Shown: in pieces, positions 21,197 to 29,798 of the stretch
Layout of the letters: each line of letters begins with the position of its first letter
Numbering within the stretch: the first letter of the stretch is position 1
Assembly (NCBI GenBank): GCA_012729835.1
Contig: JAAYCK010000098.1
Span: forward strand, 23,179 to 87,178
Length of the DNA stretch: 64,000 nt
Source: Syntrophomonadaceae bacterium
GTDB lineage: Bacteria > Bacillota > Syntrophomonadia > Syntrophomonadales > Syntrophomonadaceae
Direction: 5' to 3'
Notes under the pieces: generated by a model
Told to the model about the DNA's origin: nothing
What the model saw: only the letters and a program-made list of their open reading frames with translations
Database searches by the model: none
Made by a program: the position numbers and the translations under genes

Positions 21197-21688
21197 ATGG
21201 TAGAACGAATTTATAAAATTGGTGAGATAGCTGAAATCCTAGGTATCGAGCAGCATACCCTGCGCTACCTGGAGAATACTCTTAAGTTAAGAATCAAGCG
21301 AAATGACAGGGGAGACCGCCTCTATACAGAATCTGACCTTGACAGTCTCAAGCTGGTTCTCAAGCTGAAGGAAAAGGGTCTTAATACTACAGCTATTCGC
21401 ATGGCTTTGGAAAATAGTGAGGAGGTTGCTGTTAAAAACCTTCCGGCAGAAACTCATTCCCCAGGCGACCTGCTTGAGGTGGTCAACGTAGCCCGCAGGA
21501 TCATAGAACAGAATGAAGAATTGCTCGAACAGAACCGCAGGTTGGAAGGACGGATGAGCAGGCTTGAGAGTAAGGTTGAGGCACGCAATCTGGAACGGGA
21601 AAAGAAGATCGATGAGTTCCTGGAACTCTGGCGTAATGAACAGCAGGACGGAAGAAAATCATGGCTATCCCGTATCCGAGGGAAATAG
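21197..21688 (+). CDS. MerR-like HTH protein with C-terminal coiled coil
   Basis: The 163-residue protein begins with a MerR-type winged helix (YKIGEIAEILGIEQHTLRYLE, to about residue 75). It then has a charged, heptad-like helix (about 95-150: NEELLEQNRRLEGRMSRLE). No cysteine metal site or ligand domain is visible. The plan resembles MerR-type regulators and also chromosome-anchoring proteins of the RacA type, so either a transcription factor or a DNA-organising role is possible. ATG at 21197 follows GGAGGAATGG by several bases. It may regulate the adjacent acyl-CoA dehydrogenase gene, but this is only positional. Confidence 0.75.
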   Translation: MVERIYKIGEIAEILGIEQHTLRYLENTLKLRIKRNDRGDRLYTESDLDSLKLVLKLKEKGLNTTAIRMALENSEEVAVKNLPAETHSPGDLLEVVNVARRIIEQNEELLEQNRRLEGRMSRLESKVEARNLEREKKIDEFLELWRNEQQDGRKSWLSRIRGK

Positions 21689-21770
21689 GGGCTGAGCTAA
21701 CCATAGCGCCATTAATGGCACCCTTATCAACTATAGAAGTGACACAAAATCATTTGGACCTTTTAAAACT

Positions 21771-21862
21771 AAATCTGTGCAAATCGGTGTGAATCTGTGG
21801 CAATAAAGTATCCCAATCTGTGTTAATCTGTGGTCATGTATCTGTGTCCATCTGTGTTAAAT
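21771..21862 (-). repeat. CACAGAT-family repeat, single orientation
   Basis: Reading forward it carries AATCTGTG units about seven times (AATCTGTGTTAATCTGTGG, then ATCTGTGTCCATCTGTGTT). Only this orientation is seen; no facing arm was found within the neighbouring 300 bases. It fills most of the space between the convergent MerR-like and Hsp70-like genes. Confidence 0.75.
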
Positions 21863-21870
21863 AAAAAAAC

Positions 21871-23586
21871 CTACTTCCCTTCCAGGATTTGAATCAGGTA
21901 GAGCATCTTGTATAAGGCGGTATTTTCCCAGGACTTATAAGCAGAGGATTCACTGATCTGTTGCAGATGTTGATCGAAGTCATTCTTAAGACGTTTATCG
22001 ATTAAGGGGAAATCCTTCAACAGTGATAAAGCCGCCTGCTGATGGTTCGGCAGTTCATGCCGCCAGTCAAGTAAAGACTTAGTTTTCCCCCCGGTTATCT
22101 CACATCCGGTTAATTCAATACGTGATTGTTCCAGGTTCAAACATATTGTTACGTTTTCTCCAATTAGATTATTTTCATCCTCGGTTTCCAACAGGATCTC
22201 CTGCCCAAGGAATCTGTCCGGAGTAACATCGTTGGGGTCTTCTCCTTCGCTAATTTCATAAATACGGCAATGGAGATTTTCCGAGTCAGCGGCAAGATTA
22301 TAATCCGATTGGAACGGGAAAGAAAAGATCGGATAGATCTGCTCCAGGTCTAATTCCAGGTTACTGGTATCAAACGGAATCTTCTCCAGGCAAAAGCTGT
22401 CCGACTCAGTAGCTTTTTTCTCGATATAGAAGTCAAAGGGGTAGATGTTCTTGATGGTGGTTTTAGCTGAGAACCCTTCATCGGACCAGTGGCAAAGTCC
22501 TCTTACCACGGCGCTATCCATTTCCCGCGGTGATATTATCATGACCCCTGGGCAGAGATGGGATATCATTTCTTTTACACCTCGGGTCAGTGAGGCACCT
22601 CCCAGCAAAAGGACATGGTCCAGCTCCCATTGGCCGTTCCGGTAAAAACCAAGCCTTTCAGCCTTAGTACGTACATTATTCAGAAAATAGTCGCGCAGAC
22701 GGGTGAATATCGGTTCCATCTGTTTATCAAAAAATTCGGGTTCGAGATCAAGAACCAGTGATTGTCCCTGGCAAAAATCGGGGATATCACAGTGGAGGTA
22801 ACCCTGTTGCCCCAGTTTGATCCTGGTATCTTCAGCCTTTTGCATTAAGCTGTTCAAGCGGTATCGTTCAAAGGCATCCAGATTCTTTTCCAGCATCAGA
22901 TTATCTGGCATAACCATGCCGGTCTGCATGGTGAAGGCTGGGGAAAAAATATTATGGAGCACTCCGCGGTCCAGTTCCGAACCGGAAAAGGCATCATTTC
23001 CGATCTGAAATTGGGCCTCCAGCAGGATCTCTTTTCCCTGTCCGGACAGACTTAGAAAGCTGAAATCGGTAGTTCCGCCTCCGATATCGATACAGAGTAT
23101 GTCACCAGTCAGGGCTTGGGCGGGGTGATTGTGGTTGTGCCCCAGGAGAGCCGCCACCGGCTCGGGCAGGAGGCGGATATTCGTGGTACCGGTGGCTGCC
23201 TGAGCCGCTTCGAGCAATAAACGACGGGCGTGCAGACCGAAATAGTTGGGAACCGACAATACCAGGCTGCTGATTGCAGCACGTCGTGATGTGATATATT
23301 CATCGACCAGGAAGGAGAAGTATTGGCTCATCAATTCCGGCAGGGCATAGGGACCTAAGTGAAATGAAGGGCCGCGCTTCAGCATCAGTTTGAAAAAACG
23401 CGCAGTGTGAGCTCCCGGTTCCTGCAGGCGCAGAGCCAGGCGGCCGAAGTATAATTTGTTGGTAGATGGCAGCCAGGTAGCTACACTGGGAACATTAATA
23501 TCGCTGCCGGCCAGATTGATAAAACGACCATCTTGCAGGCAGCCCAACTTGGTGTATGAGGTTCCGAAATCTATTGCCAGATCCAT
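21871..23586 (-). CDS. Divergent Hsp70-family ATPase
   Basis: The 571-residue protein has an Hsp70/actin-type ATPase domain: phosphate-1 IDFGTSYTKLG (residues 4-14), phosphate-2 CIDIGGGTTDFSF (around 164-176) and the adenosine motif LLLGGASLTRGV. The C-terminal 190 residues are very diverged; part (RIYEISEGEDPNDV through LGQEILLET) looks like a reduced beta substrate-binding domain, and no DnaK EEVD-like tail is present. It is shorter than DnaK (about 610-640). It is the last gene of a reverse four-gene operon, four bases after the 533-residue gene, with an AAAGG site. Probably a dedicated chaperone or regulatory ATPase for its neighbours (inference). Confidence 0.85.
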   Translation of the reverse strand: MDLAIDFGTSYTKLGCLQDGRFINLAGSDINVPSVATWLPSTNKLYFGRLALRLQEPGAHTARFFKLMLKRGPSFHLGPYALPELMSQYFSFLVDEYITSRRAAISSLVLSVPNYFGLHARRLLLEAAQAATGTTNIRLLPEPVAALLGHNHNHPAQALTGDILCIDIGGGTTDFSFLSLSGQGKEILLEAQFQIGNDAFSGSELDRGVLHNIFSPAFTMQTGMVMPDNLMLEKNLDAFERYRLNSLMQKAEDTRIKLGQQGYLHCDIPDFCQGQSLVLDLEPEFFDKQMEPIFTRLRDYFLNNVRTKAERLGFYRNGQWELDHVLLLGGASLTRGVKEMISHLCPGVMIISPREMDSAVVRGLCHWSDEGFSAKTTIKNIYPFDFYIEKKATESDSFCLEKIPFDTSNLELDLEQIYPIFSFPFQSDYNLAADSENLHCRIYEISEGEDPNDVTPDRFLGQEILLETEDENNLIGENVTICLNLEQSRIELTGCEITGGKTKSLLDWRHELPNHQQAALSLLKDFPLIDKRLKNDFDQHLQQISESSAYKSWENTALYKMLYLIQILEGK

Positions 23587-23590
23587 ACAG

Positions 23591-25192
23591 CTAACCTTTC
23601 TGAGCTATGACCAGGTAAGGGATTTCTTCTATAGTTTGGTCTTCTACCTTGATGAGGAATATATCTCCCTCTTCCAGGAGTACCAGATGATTTTTCTTGA
23701 TATGAGGGGCGATGCGGGTTTCGATTTTATGCCGATCGAGCAGATCCAGATGATCCTGGGGGAATTCCTGGCCGACTTCCAACGGGATACGGTCGATCTT
23801 TATTTTTACATCTTTCCAGGTCCGGGCCAGATTGCGTGGATTGAGCAAGCGTTCCAGATCAGATTTTATATTGGACAGCAGGTTCTGATAATTATCCAGC
23901 ATATTGATGATCTGCAACAGCTTGTCCTGAACCCGTCGGGCGTGACTATGTTTTTCATTGAGCAGCAGGAGCTGATCACGGGCAAAGAGCAGATCCAGTT
24001 CGACCCGATGTAAACGGGAAGCTAAAGGTGTTATAGCCATTATGGCCGGGGTGGTCAGTGCGCTGGTTATTATTGGCAGGGTCTCATCCAACAGGCCCTG
24101 AATGGTTTTACTGTGATATGAGAAATCCGGATCGCTGGTTGCAGAAAGGTTGAGGATAGCACTTTCCAGCCTGTCTATATGTTTTTTAACCGCCAGATCC
24201 AATTTGGTTAGCGCCTCAGGCGCTAGTTCCGGCAAGGCGTGGACAAAAGACAGGATGCTGCCCTGCTGTCCCGGCACATATAAAAGGATACGGTCAATCA
24301 GGGTAAGACTATGCTCCAGCCAAATGCAGAAATCCCATGCAGTCTTTCTGGCGGCATCATCATCGCAGACCTTGATATATTGAGCAAGCAGTTCTATATA
24401 AAGAGATATAGACCGGTGCAGGTTCTCATCATAGAGCTTCATTACTGGTTTCAAGCTCTTATCGGAGAGTAGCTGTTTCTGTTTATCGATTATTTCCTGA
24501 AGATTGCTCTCAGCTATGGTTTGGAAATCTGCTTCCTTGGTTTCCATACGTGCCAGAAGTTTGCGCTGATATTCCATATGCAGCAGCAAGCGATTGCAGG
24601 CGGCTGAAACCTCAGGATCTTCCAGGTCCAGGCCAGTAATAAAGTTGAGGACCGAATGGTCGAAGGCGATGGTTCCCAATAATAGATCCAGCAGTTTCTT
24701 ATCCTGTTCGAGTTCACTAAGATAATGCAGAAATGTTTGCAGTGAACTCAGGCCATCTCTCATTTTCTTCATGGTGTAGAGAAGTTCAACGGCATGGTGG
24801 TCCTGATCCCGTATCACGACGAGCAGTTCTTTGTTGGTCTCTTCACGGCTCTGTTTTAAAAGGGAGGATATCTTCTTAACCTGATTATAAAGTTGTGCAT
24901 AGCGGCGAAGATTAGCCAGAATATCCTGATAAAGCGCTTCTTGTTGATGATGCAGATGCAGATTATTACTTATTAAATCACCGATTGATGCATGATAATA
25001 AGGAAAGAAGCGGTCGTGAAAACTGCGATAATAGAAAGTGTTTATTTCATATAAATAACGGTCCCAACCTTCCAGGACCCCTTGGTCTGGGACTCTGGCG
25101 GCAGAGGCTGAGTTTATCTCGAGAAACAGCCTTTCCAACAGCGATTCCAGATGCTCGTCGATTTGATTAAAATAAAGATCGCGCTCCCCCAT
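23591..25192 (-). CDS. Unrecognised helical protein in the Hsp70-like operon (533 aa)
   Basis: I do not recognise this family. The 533-residue protein is almost entirely predicted helical and rich in Leu, Gln, Glu and His, with coiled-coil-like stretches (about 85-130 and 215-260). It has no signal peptide or membrane segment. Only the last 60 residues (LLEEGDIFLIKVEDQ region) look like beta structure. Its ATG overlaps the stop of the upstream gene as TAATG, so the two are translationally coupled, and the Hsp70-like gene follows after four bases. A cofactor, nucleotide-exchange or scaffold role for the Hsp70-like ATPase is a guess from position. Confidence 0.75.
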   Translation of the reverse strand: MGERDLYFNQIDEHLESLLERLFLEINSASAARVPDQGVLEGWDRYLYEINTFYYRSFHDRFFPYYHASIGDLISNNLHLHHQQEALYQDILANLRRYAQLYNQVKKISSLLKQSREETNKELLVVIRDQDHHAVELLYTMKKMRDGLSSLQTFLHYLSELEQDKKLLDLLLGTIAFDHSVLNFITGLDLEDPEVSAACNRLLLHMEYQRKLLARMETKEADFQTIAESNLQEIIDKQKQLLSDKSLKPVMKLYDENLHRSISLYIELLAQYIKVCDDDAARKTAWDFCIWLEHSLTLIDRILLYVPGQQGSILSFVHALPELAPEALTKLDLAVKKHIDRLESAILNLSATSDPDFSYHSKTIQGLLDETLPIITSALTTPAIMAITPLASRLHRVELDLLFARDQLLLLNEKHSHARRVQDKLLQIINMLDNYQNLLSNIKSDLERLLNPRNLARTWKDVKIKIDRIPLEVGQEFPQDHLDLLDRHKIETRIAPHIKKNHLVLLEEGDIFLIKVEDQTIEEIPYLVIAQKG

Positions 25193-26667
25193 TACATTAC
25201 CCCCGTAAAGTGTCCCAATAAAATAGCTCTTCTGATATCCTCGCTCTTCTTCATGAACAGATCTGGCTTAGTAGCAAGTTCGGCCTTAAGCTTGTCTCCT
25301 TTGTTATCGTCGAGCCAGGGCTGGATGCGTTCTATCTCCTGACGGTGATGACGTTCAGCCAGAGGAATCAATTGATCTATGATCTGCTGATTGAGAAAAC
25401 ACTGGGTAGGAATCCATTTCCAGAGACCCATATAGGAGTTGAGCAAGTGGTTGGCTTCAGAGTGAGTCAGTTCAACGAGCCCCAGCTGCGCCAGCAGTCG
25501 TACCATTTCCATAATAGTAATGGCTTCGTGCGGCAGTGAGACTATCTTCTGTCGATAGGCTTGCTGCAATTGCTCTAAACGTTCATGGGTCAAGCCTTGC
25601 TGCACTTCCTCCATGCTGATAAGTTCAGGTTCTCCCGGGCAGTATCTCTTGATGGTCCCGGATTTTATAGCCAAATCATACACAATATCAGGTTGCTGAC
25701 GGTATAAACCTGAATATACACTGGTAAACAGATCCAGGTAATATAGTGAACCTTCATCCGGATTAATCTGACTGAAGTCCCGCCGGAATATCTCACTCGC
25801 CAGTTCCATGGCCTGATGCGGATGGTAGATTAAGGCGTAAACTGGAATAATGGTGCGCAATATCTTTTTGAATTGCTTGTGGATAGCCATATCCTCCACC
25901 ATGTCCACCAGTCGGTTCTTTTCACGATAATCCTCATAGCTATCCAACAAAAAGGCCAGGGCATCCTCCAGCAGACCGCTGCGAAACATTAACTCGCCAC
26001 ACTGCAGTAAGACTTTGAAGCGTTCAGCGCTATAAGGTTCGCGGAAATAGGCCGGACCGCTTTTTTGCAGCAGTTCGACTGCCTGGCGCAGCAGGGCCAG
26101 CTTATCTCCAAAAATAGTGGGGTAAGGCAACCCTTTGCTGTTGTCTTTGATAATACCGTAGGTATGCTCGCCTCGCAGTGTTTGCAGGAAGTCCAGACGA
26201 GCCTGGATCATTTTGCGCAATCCAGCATTGGCCGTTCGAGGCAACAGATAGTTGCATGCCTCCAGACTAAATATATTGATTATGGGCTGGAAAGCAGATT
26301 GATATTCTTCACGATATATCCTAATCAGCCCCAATAAGTTTGAAGGTTGCGTCTTTATCTGGTCCAAATGCCAGGGGAGAAAAGAGAAAAAACCGCTTTT
26401 CAGCCATTCCGGGGCCTGGTTGAACCAATTTAAAATCGGAAGTTGATGTATGTTGTCAAATACAATGGCATAGAAGTGATTCTTTTGCCCGGAAAAATAC
26501 AGGGAACGAAAGATGAAATCAACCTCTTCTGTATCACGCAGTTGCAGCGGACCAGCAGTTGGCTCTGCTTCTCGTAATAGATGACGCAAATTGACCTCCT
26601 TTTCCCAATAGAGAAAGAGGTCTTCGTTCTGCGCTGTCTCGTAAAACTGATCCAATAATAGCTGCAT
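25192..26667 (-). CDS. Unrecognised helical-repeat protein in the Hsp70-like operon (491 aa)
   Basis: I cannot assign this 491-residue protein. It looks like a helical repeat scaffold of TPR or HEAT kind in its middle (for example ERFKVLLQCGELMFRSGLLEDA), rich in Tyr, Phe, Leu and Gln. It has no signal peptide, membrane segment or catalytic motif that I can see. The ATG directly follows the TAG of the upstream gene (GGAGGATTC-TAG-ATG), and its own stop overlaps the next start. Position and coupling suggest that it forms a complex with its neighbours. Confidence 0.72.
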   Translation of the reverse strand: MQLLLDQFYETAQNEDLFLYWEKEVNLRHLLREAEPTAGPLQLRDTEEVDFIFRSLYFSGQKNHFYAIVFDNIHQLPILNWFNQAPEWLKSGFFSFLPWHLDQIKTQPSNLLGLIRIYREEYQSAFQPIINIFSLEACNYLLPRTANAGLRKMIQARLDFLQTLRGEHTYGIIKDNSKGLPYPTIFGDKLALLRQAVELLQKSGPAYFREPYSAERFKVLLQCGELMFRSGLLEDALAFLLDSYEDYREKNRLVDMVEDMAIHKQFKKILRTIIPVYALIYHPHQAMELASEIFRRDFSQINPDEGSLYYLDLFTSVYSGLYRQQPDIVYDLAIKSGTIKRYCPGEPELISMEEVQQGLTHERLEQLQQAYRQKIVSLPHEAITIMEMVRLLAQLGLVELTHSEANHLLNSYMGLWKWIPTQCFLNQQIIDQLIPLAERHHRQEIERIQPWLDDNKGDKLKAELATKPDLFMKKSEDIRRAILLGHFTGVM

Positions 26668-27381
26668 CTAGAATCCTCCGCCTTTATCATATAAGGTCAA
26701 GTTGAGCAGCCGGGCTGCGTTCTGGGCCTTGAGCTGGTTGGGTTCAGTTAAAAAGATATAGTAGTAAATAGATTTCTCTTTGTTGGTAAAAATTCCTCCC
26801 AGACAGTCGGGAGATACATATTGTATCCGGTCCTGGCTGGCCTTATTCCTGGTTAAGTAACGATAGCTTTGCAGACGGGTAATAAAGACAAAACGCCCCA
26901 ATCGTTCAAAATGAGTGTTCAATCCAATTTCTTTATATGGATTGCCTTCTTCATATTTATATACCAGGTCTGTTTCACGGGGACGCGGCAGAAGGTCTTG
27001 GTCGCCGGCTGGCTTATTAATGGCTTCCAATAATTGGTTAATAACAAGATGGGAATCAGCTTGTCTTAATAAATCAGACACCAACTGCTGGTATTCCTTA
27101 GGCAGTGCCGCCAAATCCTGAGTTGCCAGACTGTTACGCAGTTCCGGCCGTTTTATTAACAAATTGACCAGATCACTGAAATCCAGGGCACAGCCCGGTA
27201 ACCAAATACAGTACTCCCGAAAGAGAGGTTCAGCATAATCATTATAAAAAAGAGCATAAGATTCCAGGGATGAGTGACGTATACCTTCATAGTATTCTAC
27301 CAGACGGCGATATTCCTCACTATCCAGGGGGGCGCTGCGGTTGATTTTTTTTAGGATACTGCGCGTCTTAATCCCACCCGG
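26668..27381 (-). CDS. Unrecognised protein, first gene of the Hsp70-like operon; start codon missing
   Basis: The open frame runs from 27381 (just after a TGA at 27382-27384) to 26668, about 237 codons. The first ATG/GTG/TTG is a TTG at 27162, yet the 73 codons upstream look coding (LKKINRSAPLDSEEYRRLVE, then YALFYNDYAEPLFREY). No normal start precedes them. An ATG at 27385-27383 lies one base out of frame and runs into TAA after five codons. So either a small frameshift or 5' deletion has damaged the gene, a rare start (ATT) is used, or there is a base error. The function is unknown; the sequence is soluble and mixed helical. Confidence 0.55.
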   Translation of the reverse strand, partial: PGGIKTRSILKKINRSAPLDSEEYRRLVEYYEGIRHSSLESYALFYNDYAEPLFREYCIWLPGCALDFSDLVNLLIKRPELRNSLATQDLAALPKEYQQLVSDLLRQADSHLVINQLLEAINKPAGDQDLLPRPRETDLVYKYEEGNPYKEIGLNTHFERLGRFVFITRLQSYRYLTRNKASQDRIQYVSPDCLGGIFTNKEKSIYYYIFLTEPNQLKAQNAARLLNLTLYDKGGGF

Positions 27382-27536
27382 TCATCTTGTTCTTACAGAA
27401 CATACCTTGCCACGCATAGGAAAAGAAATTCGGAAAAATGAAAGGCGCACTAAGGGACTTATTGCAGCGCACCTTTCTTGTATTGTATCGCAAACATGGG
27501 CTGTTTAACAGACAATGCCCGGGTCATGCCCCAATA

Positions 27537-27734
27537 TCACCCGGACGGCAGCGTGATATCAAAGATTATCTCGTCCTCCAAATGAATGAAATCCAAAACC
27601 ACATTGTTTTCCATTAGAATACTGACCTTGGTTTCAGTACAATAGAGAATCTTTTTTATCAAGCGACCCTCCAGATACCTTTGCAGTAATTGATAATCAT
27701 CTCGGAGCATAGCGGAAACAGATGCTGCCTGCAT
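27537..27734 (-). CDS. Small hypothetical protein (65 aa)
   Basis: The 65-residue product starts at an ATG with GAGGTGATTT upstream; a TTG two codons earlier is less likely. The sequence has an amphipathic helix (MLRDDYQLLQRYLEGRL) then beta strands (KKILYCTETKVSILMENNVV). I do not recognise the family. No gene overlaps it and base composition is coding-like. Confidence 0.55.
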   Translation of the reverse strand: MQAASVSAMLRDDYQLLQRYLEGRLIKKILYCTETKVSILMENNVVLDFIHLEDEIIFDITLPSG

Positions 27735-27836
27735 GAACAAATCACCTCTATATTACTATATAGAGTTTTGCTACCGAGGTTACCTTTGAAGCATTGGTGA
27801 TTTTTTCATAATGCGGGCAGATCACATCACGGTAGT

Positions 27837-28022
27837 GGGTCACCGGAAGTTGTTGCAAACACTTAGCTGAGAGTGGTCTTCGTACCTATAGAGGGGTTCT
27901 AATACGTATTTTCGTACAGGGTTCTACATGCTCTGAAGGGGATCACCGCAACTTTTTGGAAACACTTAGTTGGGAGTGGTCTTCGTTCATAAAGGCTGGT
28001 GCTAATACGTATTTTCGTACAG
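27837..28022. repeat. Two imperfect direct repeats upstream of the CBS gene
   Basis: Copy 1 is 27837-27919 and copy 2 is 27938-28022, each about 84 bases and separated by 18 bases. Shared blocks are AAACACTTAG, GAGTGGTCTTCGT and the 3' block CTAATACGTATTTTCGTACAG, which itself holds a small TACG/CGTA inverted repeat. The second copy ends 32 bases before the CBS start. It could be a duplicated regulatory site or a duplicated small RNA; nothing else fills 27735-28054. Confidence 0.75.
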
Positions 28023-28054
28023 ATATGTTAAAATAATGTCAAGAGGTGGTTGTG

Positions 28055-28447
28055 ATGAAGGTTAAGGATATTATGATCAAAGAAGTTTTCGTCATTGATG
28101 ATCGAAAACCGATAAGCTTGGCCCTGGCCTTAATGCACGAGAAAGGTATCAGACGTCTTCCGGTGCTGGCTGATGGTAAACTGGTAGGGATTATTGTCCA
28201 GCACGATATAGAAAAGGCCTATAACCGCCCCGGAGTGATAGCCGAAACCCCGGTAGACTGGATCATGACCAAGCATCCTATTACGGTAAGTCCAGAGGAT
28301 GACTTGATCGTTGCTGCCCGAATTATGATCACCAATAAAATATGTGGGTTGCCGGTGATGGAGGGCAATAAGCTGGTAGGTATAGTGAGTGAGATCGATA
28401 TACTCAAAATACTGGTTGATGTTCTAGAGAAAGGCGAGTCTCGATGA
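28055..28447 (+). CDS. Two-CBS-domain protein
   Basis: The 130-residue product is a tandem pair of CBS domains (about 1-58 and 68-127), each with the typical (V/I)xDIM and GLP/RRLPV(L/M) core. Such pairs bind AMP, ATP or SAM and act as energy or ligand sensors, here as a stand-alone unit. The ATG at 28055 follows AGAGGTGG by five bases; a GTG at 28046 overlaps that site and is unlikely. Two 84-base direct repeats lie upstream. Confidence 0.87.
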   Translation: MKVKDIMIKEVFVIDDRKPISLALALMHEKGIRRLPVLADGKLVGIIVQHDIEKAYNRPGVIAETPVDWIMTKHPITVSPEDDLIVAARIMITNKICGLPVMEGNKLVGIVSEIDILKILVDVLEKGESR

Positions 28448-28484
28448 AAGGTCTGCAGCTTCATTTGCTCAGGGCATTGAGCTA

Positions 28485-29105
28485 ATGAATAAAATGTTGG
28501 AAATCAGAATTCCTCGTTTCAACATCCTCATATTCCCGCTGTTTTGCATATTATTAACTACTATCGTTTTTTTCAAAGAGTATTCTGTTTTTACCGACCC
28601 GCATGCTGCAATGAGAGTGTATATCAAAAGCGCTGCGCAGGGTAACACCGGTTACGGCTGCGATGGGTACTATGGCAATGAGATATCTTTTGAGGGCCTG
28701 GAACCCGGGGATCTGGTTCTGGGGGCTTATCCTGACTGTGCCTATGGCCATTATTCCCATGTGGGCATTTACTTGGGACGCGGTGAAGTTATGGAAGCCT
28801 TTGTAGATCTGGGAGTAAATGTTCAACCTCTGGAACACTATCGCCAGTATAATGAGATTTGTCTGCTGCGGGTAAACGCTCCCGAAGCTGTGAAAAAAGC
28901 GGCAGTGGCCAACGTTAAGAAATACGAGGGGAGATTGTTTTATCCTCTGGCTTTTCGGCCGGGGGAGCGAATATTCAACTGCACTAAGATCATGTGGAAA
29001 GCGTACCTGCAAGCTGGTATTGATTTGGCGCCTAACCCTGATCTATGGATAACCCCGGATACTTTCTTAAACAGTCCTCAAGTTTCGGTGATTAGAAATA
29101 ACTAG
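28485..29105 (+). CDS. Permuted NlpC/P60-type cysteine hydrolase, YiiX-like, membrane-anchored
   Basis: The 206-residue protein has one N-terminal hydrophobic segment (about 13-30), so it is probably anchored outside the membrane. The rest matches the permuted papain-like (YiiX/YebB) family: GDLVLG, then His92 in HYSHVGIYLG, Glu104 in EVMEAF and the late Cys166 in FNCTKIMW, the expected order for a circularly permuted Cys/His active site. It likely cleaves a peptide or amide bond in wall peptides or lipids. The Shine-Dalgarno site is weak. The next frame begins right after the stop. Confidence 0.78.
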   Translation: MNKMLEIRIPRFNILIFPLFCILLTTIVFFKEYSVFTDPHAAMRVYIKSAAQGNTGYGCDGYYGNEISFEGLEPGDLVLGAYPDCAYGHYSHVGIYLGRGEVMEAFVDLGVNVQPLEHYRQYNEICLLRVNAPEAVKKAAVANVKKYEGRLFYPLAFRPGERIFNCTKIMWKAYLQAGIDLAPNPDLWITPDTFLNSPQVSVIRNN

Positions 29106-29141
29106 AGATGGGGTGAGGGCATTTTCCGGAGGATTGCTCGA

Positions 29142-29564
29142 CTGTATGTCATACAACTATCTGCCTGCATTGCACTTGCCCTGGCTATTTATTTTCCTGG
29201 TCTGGATCTGCTGTTATCTATAGCGTTTTGCCTGGTGGTAGGCGCTGAAGCCGTTATATATCGGGACGATGTATGGTGGCGTAATCTGCTGACAGTTCTG
29301 GTCTGGCAGCTGCCGGGCATTATCCTGAGCCTTATGAGTATAATGCCAGCTGGTATGTGGGGTGAAGCCAATTATGGATTCTTCGTGCTTCAGTTCTGGT
29401 ATACTCCGGTGGTACCCTTGCTTTCTTGTTTGTCAGATTATGCCTTCTACGGGAAACCCGTGTATTATTATCTGCTGCTTTGGATGCCAGTGATATTTGG
29501 ATTATGTTACTTATTGTTAGTTTTTGCCGGCCGCAAGTTCAGTATTAGTCGCGCTGCACAATAA
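29142..29564 (+). CDS. Hypothetical membrane protein, start uncertain
   Basis: The frame is open from 29106 to 29564. The nearest normal start is a GTG at 29235, but the codons before it clearly encode a membrane helix (about 29142-29237, LSACIALALAIYFPG and onward). A GGAGG site at 29128-29132 precedes either an ATT or a CTG at 29142; I list the CTG. About four membrane segments are visible in the roughly 140-residue product. I do not recognise the family. It is probably co-transcribed with the NlpC-like gene. Confidence 0.5.
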   Translation: MYVIQLSACIALALAIYFPGLDLLLSIAFCLVVGAEAVIYRDDVWWRNLLTVLVWQLPGIILSLMSIMPAGMWGEANYGFFVLQFWYTPVVPLLSCLSDYAFYGKPVYYYLLLWMPVIFGLCYLLLVFAGRKFSISRAAQ

Positions 29565-29798
29565 AAAAAGCCAGCGTACCTCATGGCTTGGACGACTATC
29601 TGATTGATTGTCGTTTATAAACCAGGATTTATTCTCTTAGTAGAGAGACCTGATTTGTACCTTCGGTATCGCTGACTCTAGACTTATTATCACCCGTTCA
29701 AATCATTATATACTGGGAAAATATTCTTGTTATTAAAAATAAAAAGCGTCCTAAAATGTTATACCTGATGGAATTTGATAAAAAAGGTGAGAATTCTA

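Noticed and set aside
27837..28022. CRISPR array
   Set aside because: Only two long imperfect repeats with an 18-base gap; no cas genes and no regular short repeats.
29690..29700. tRNA T-arm-like GTTCAAATC
   Set aside because: No acceptor stem, anticodon arm or CCA context around it; chance match.
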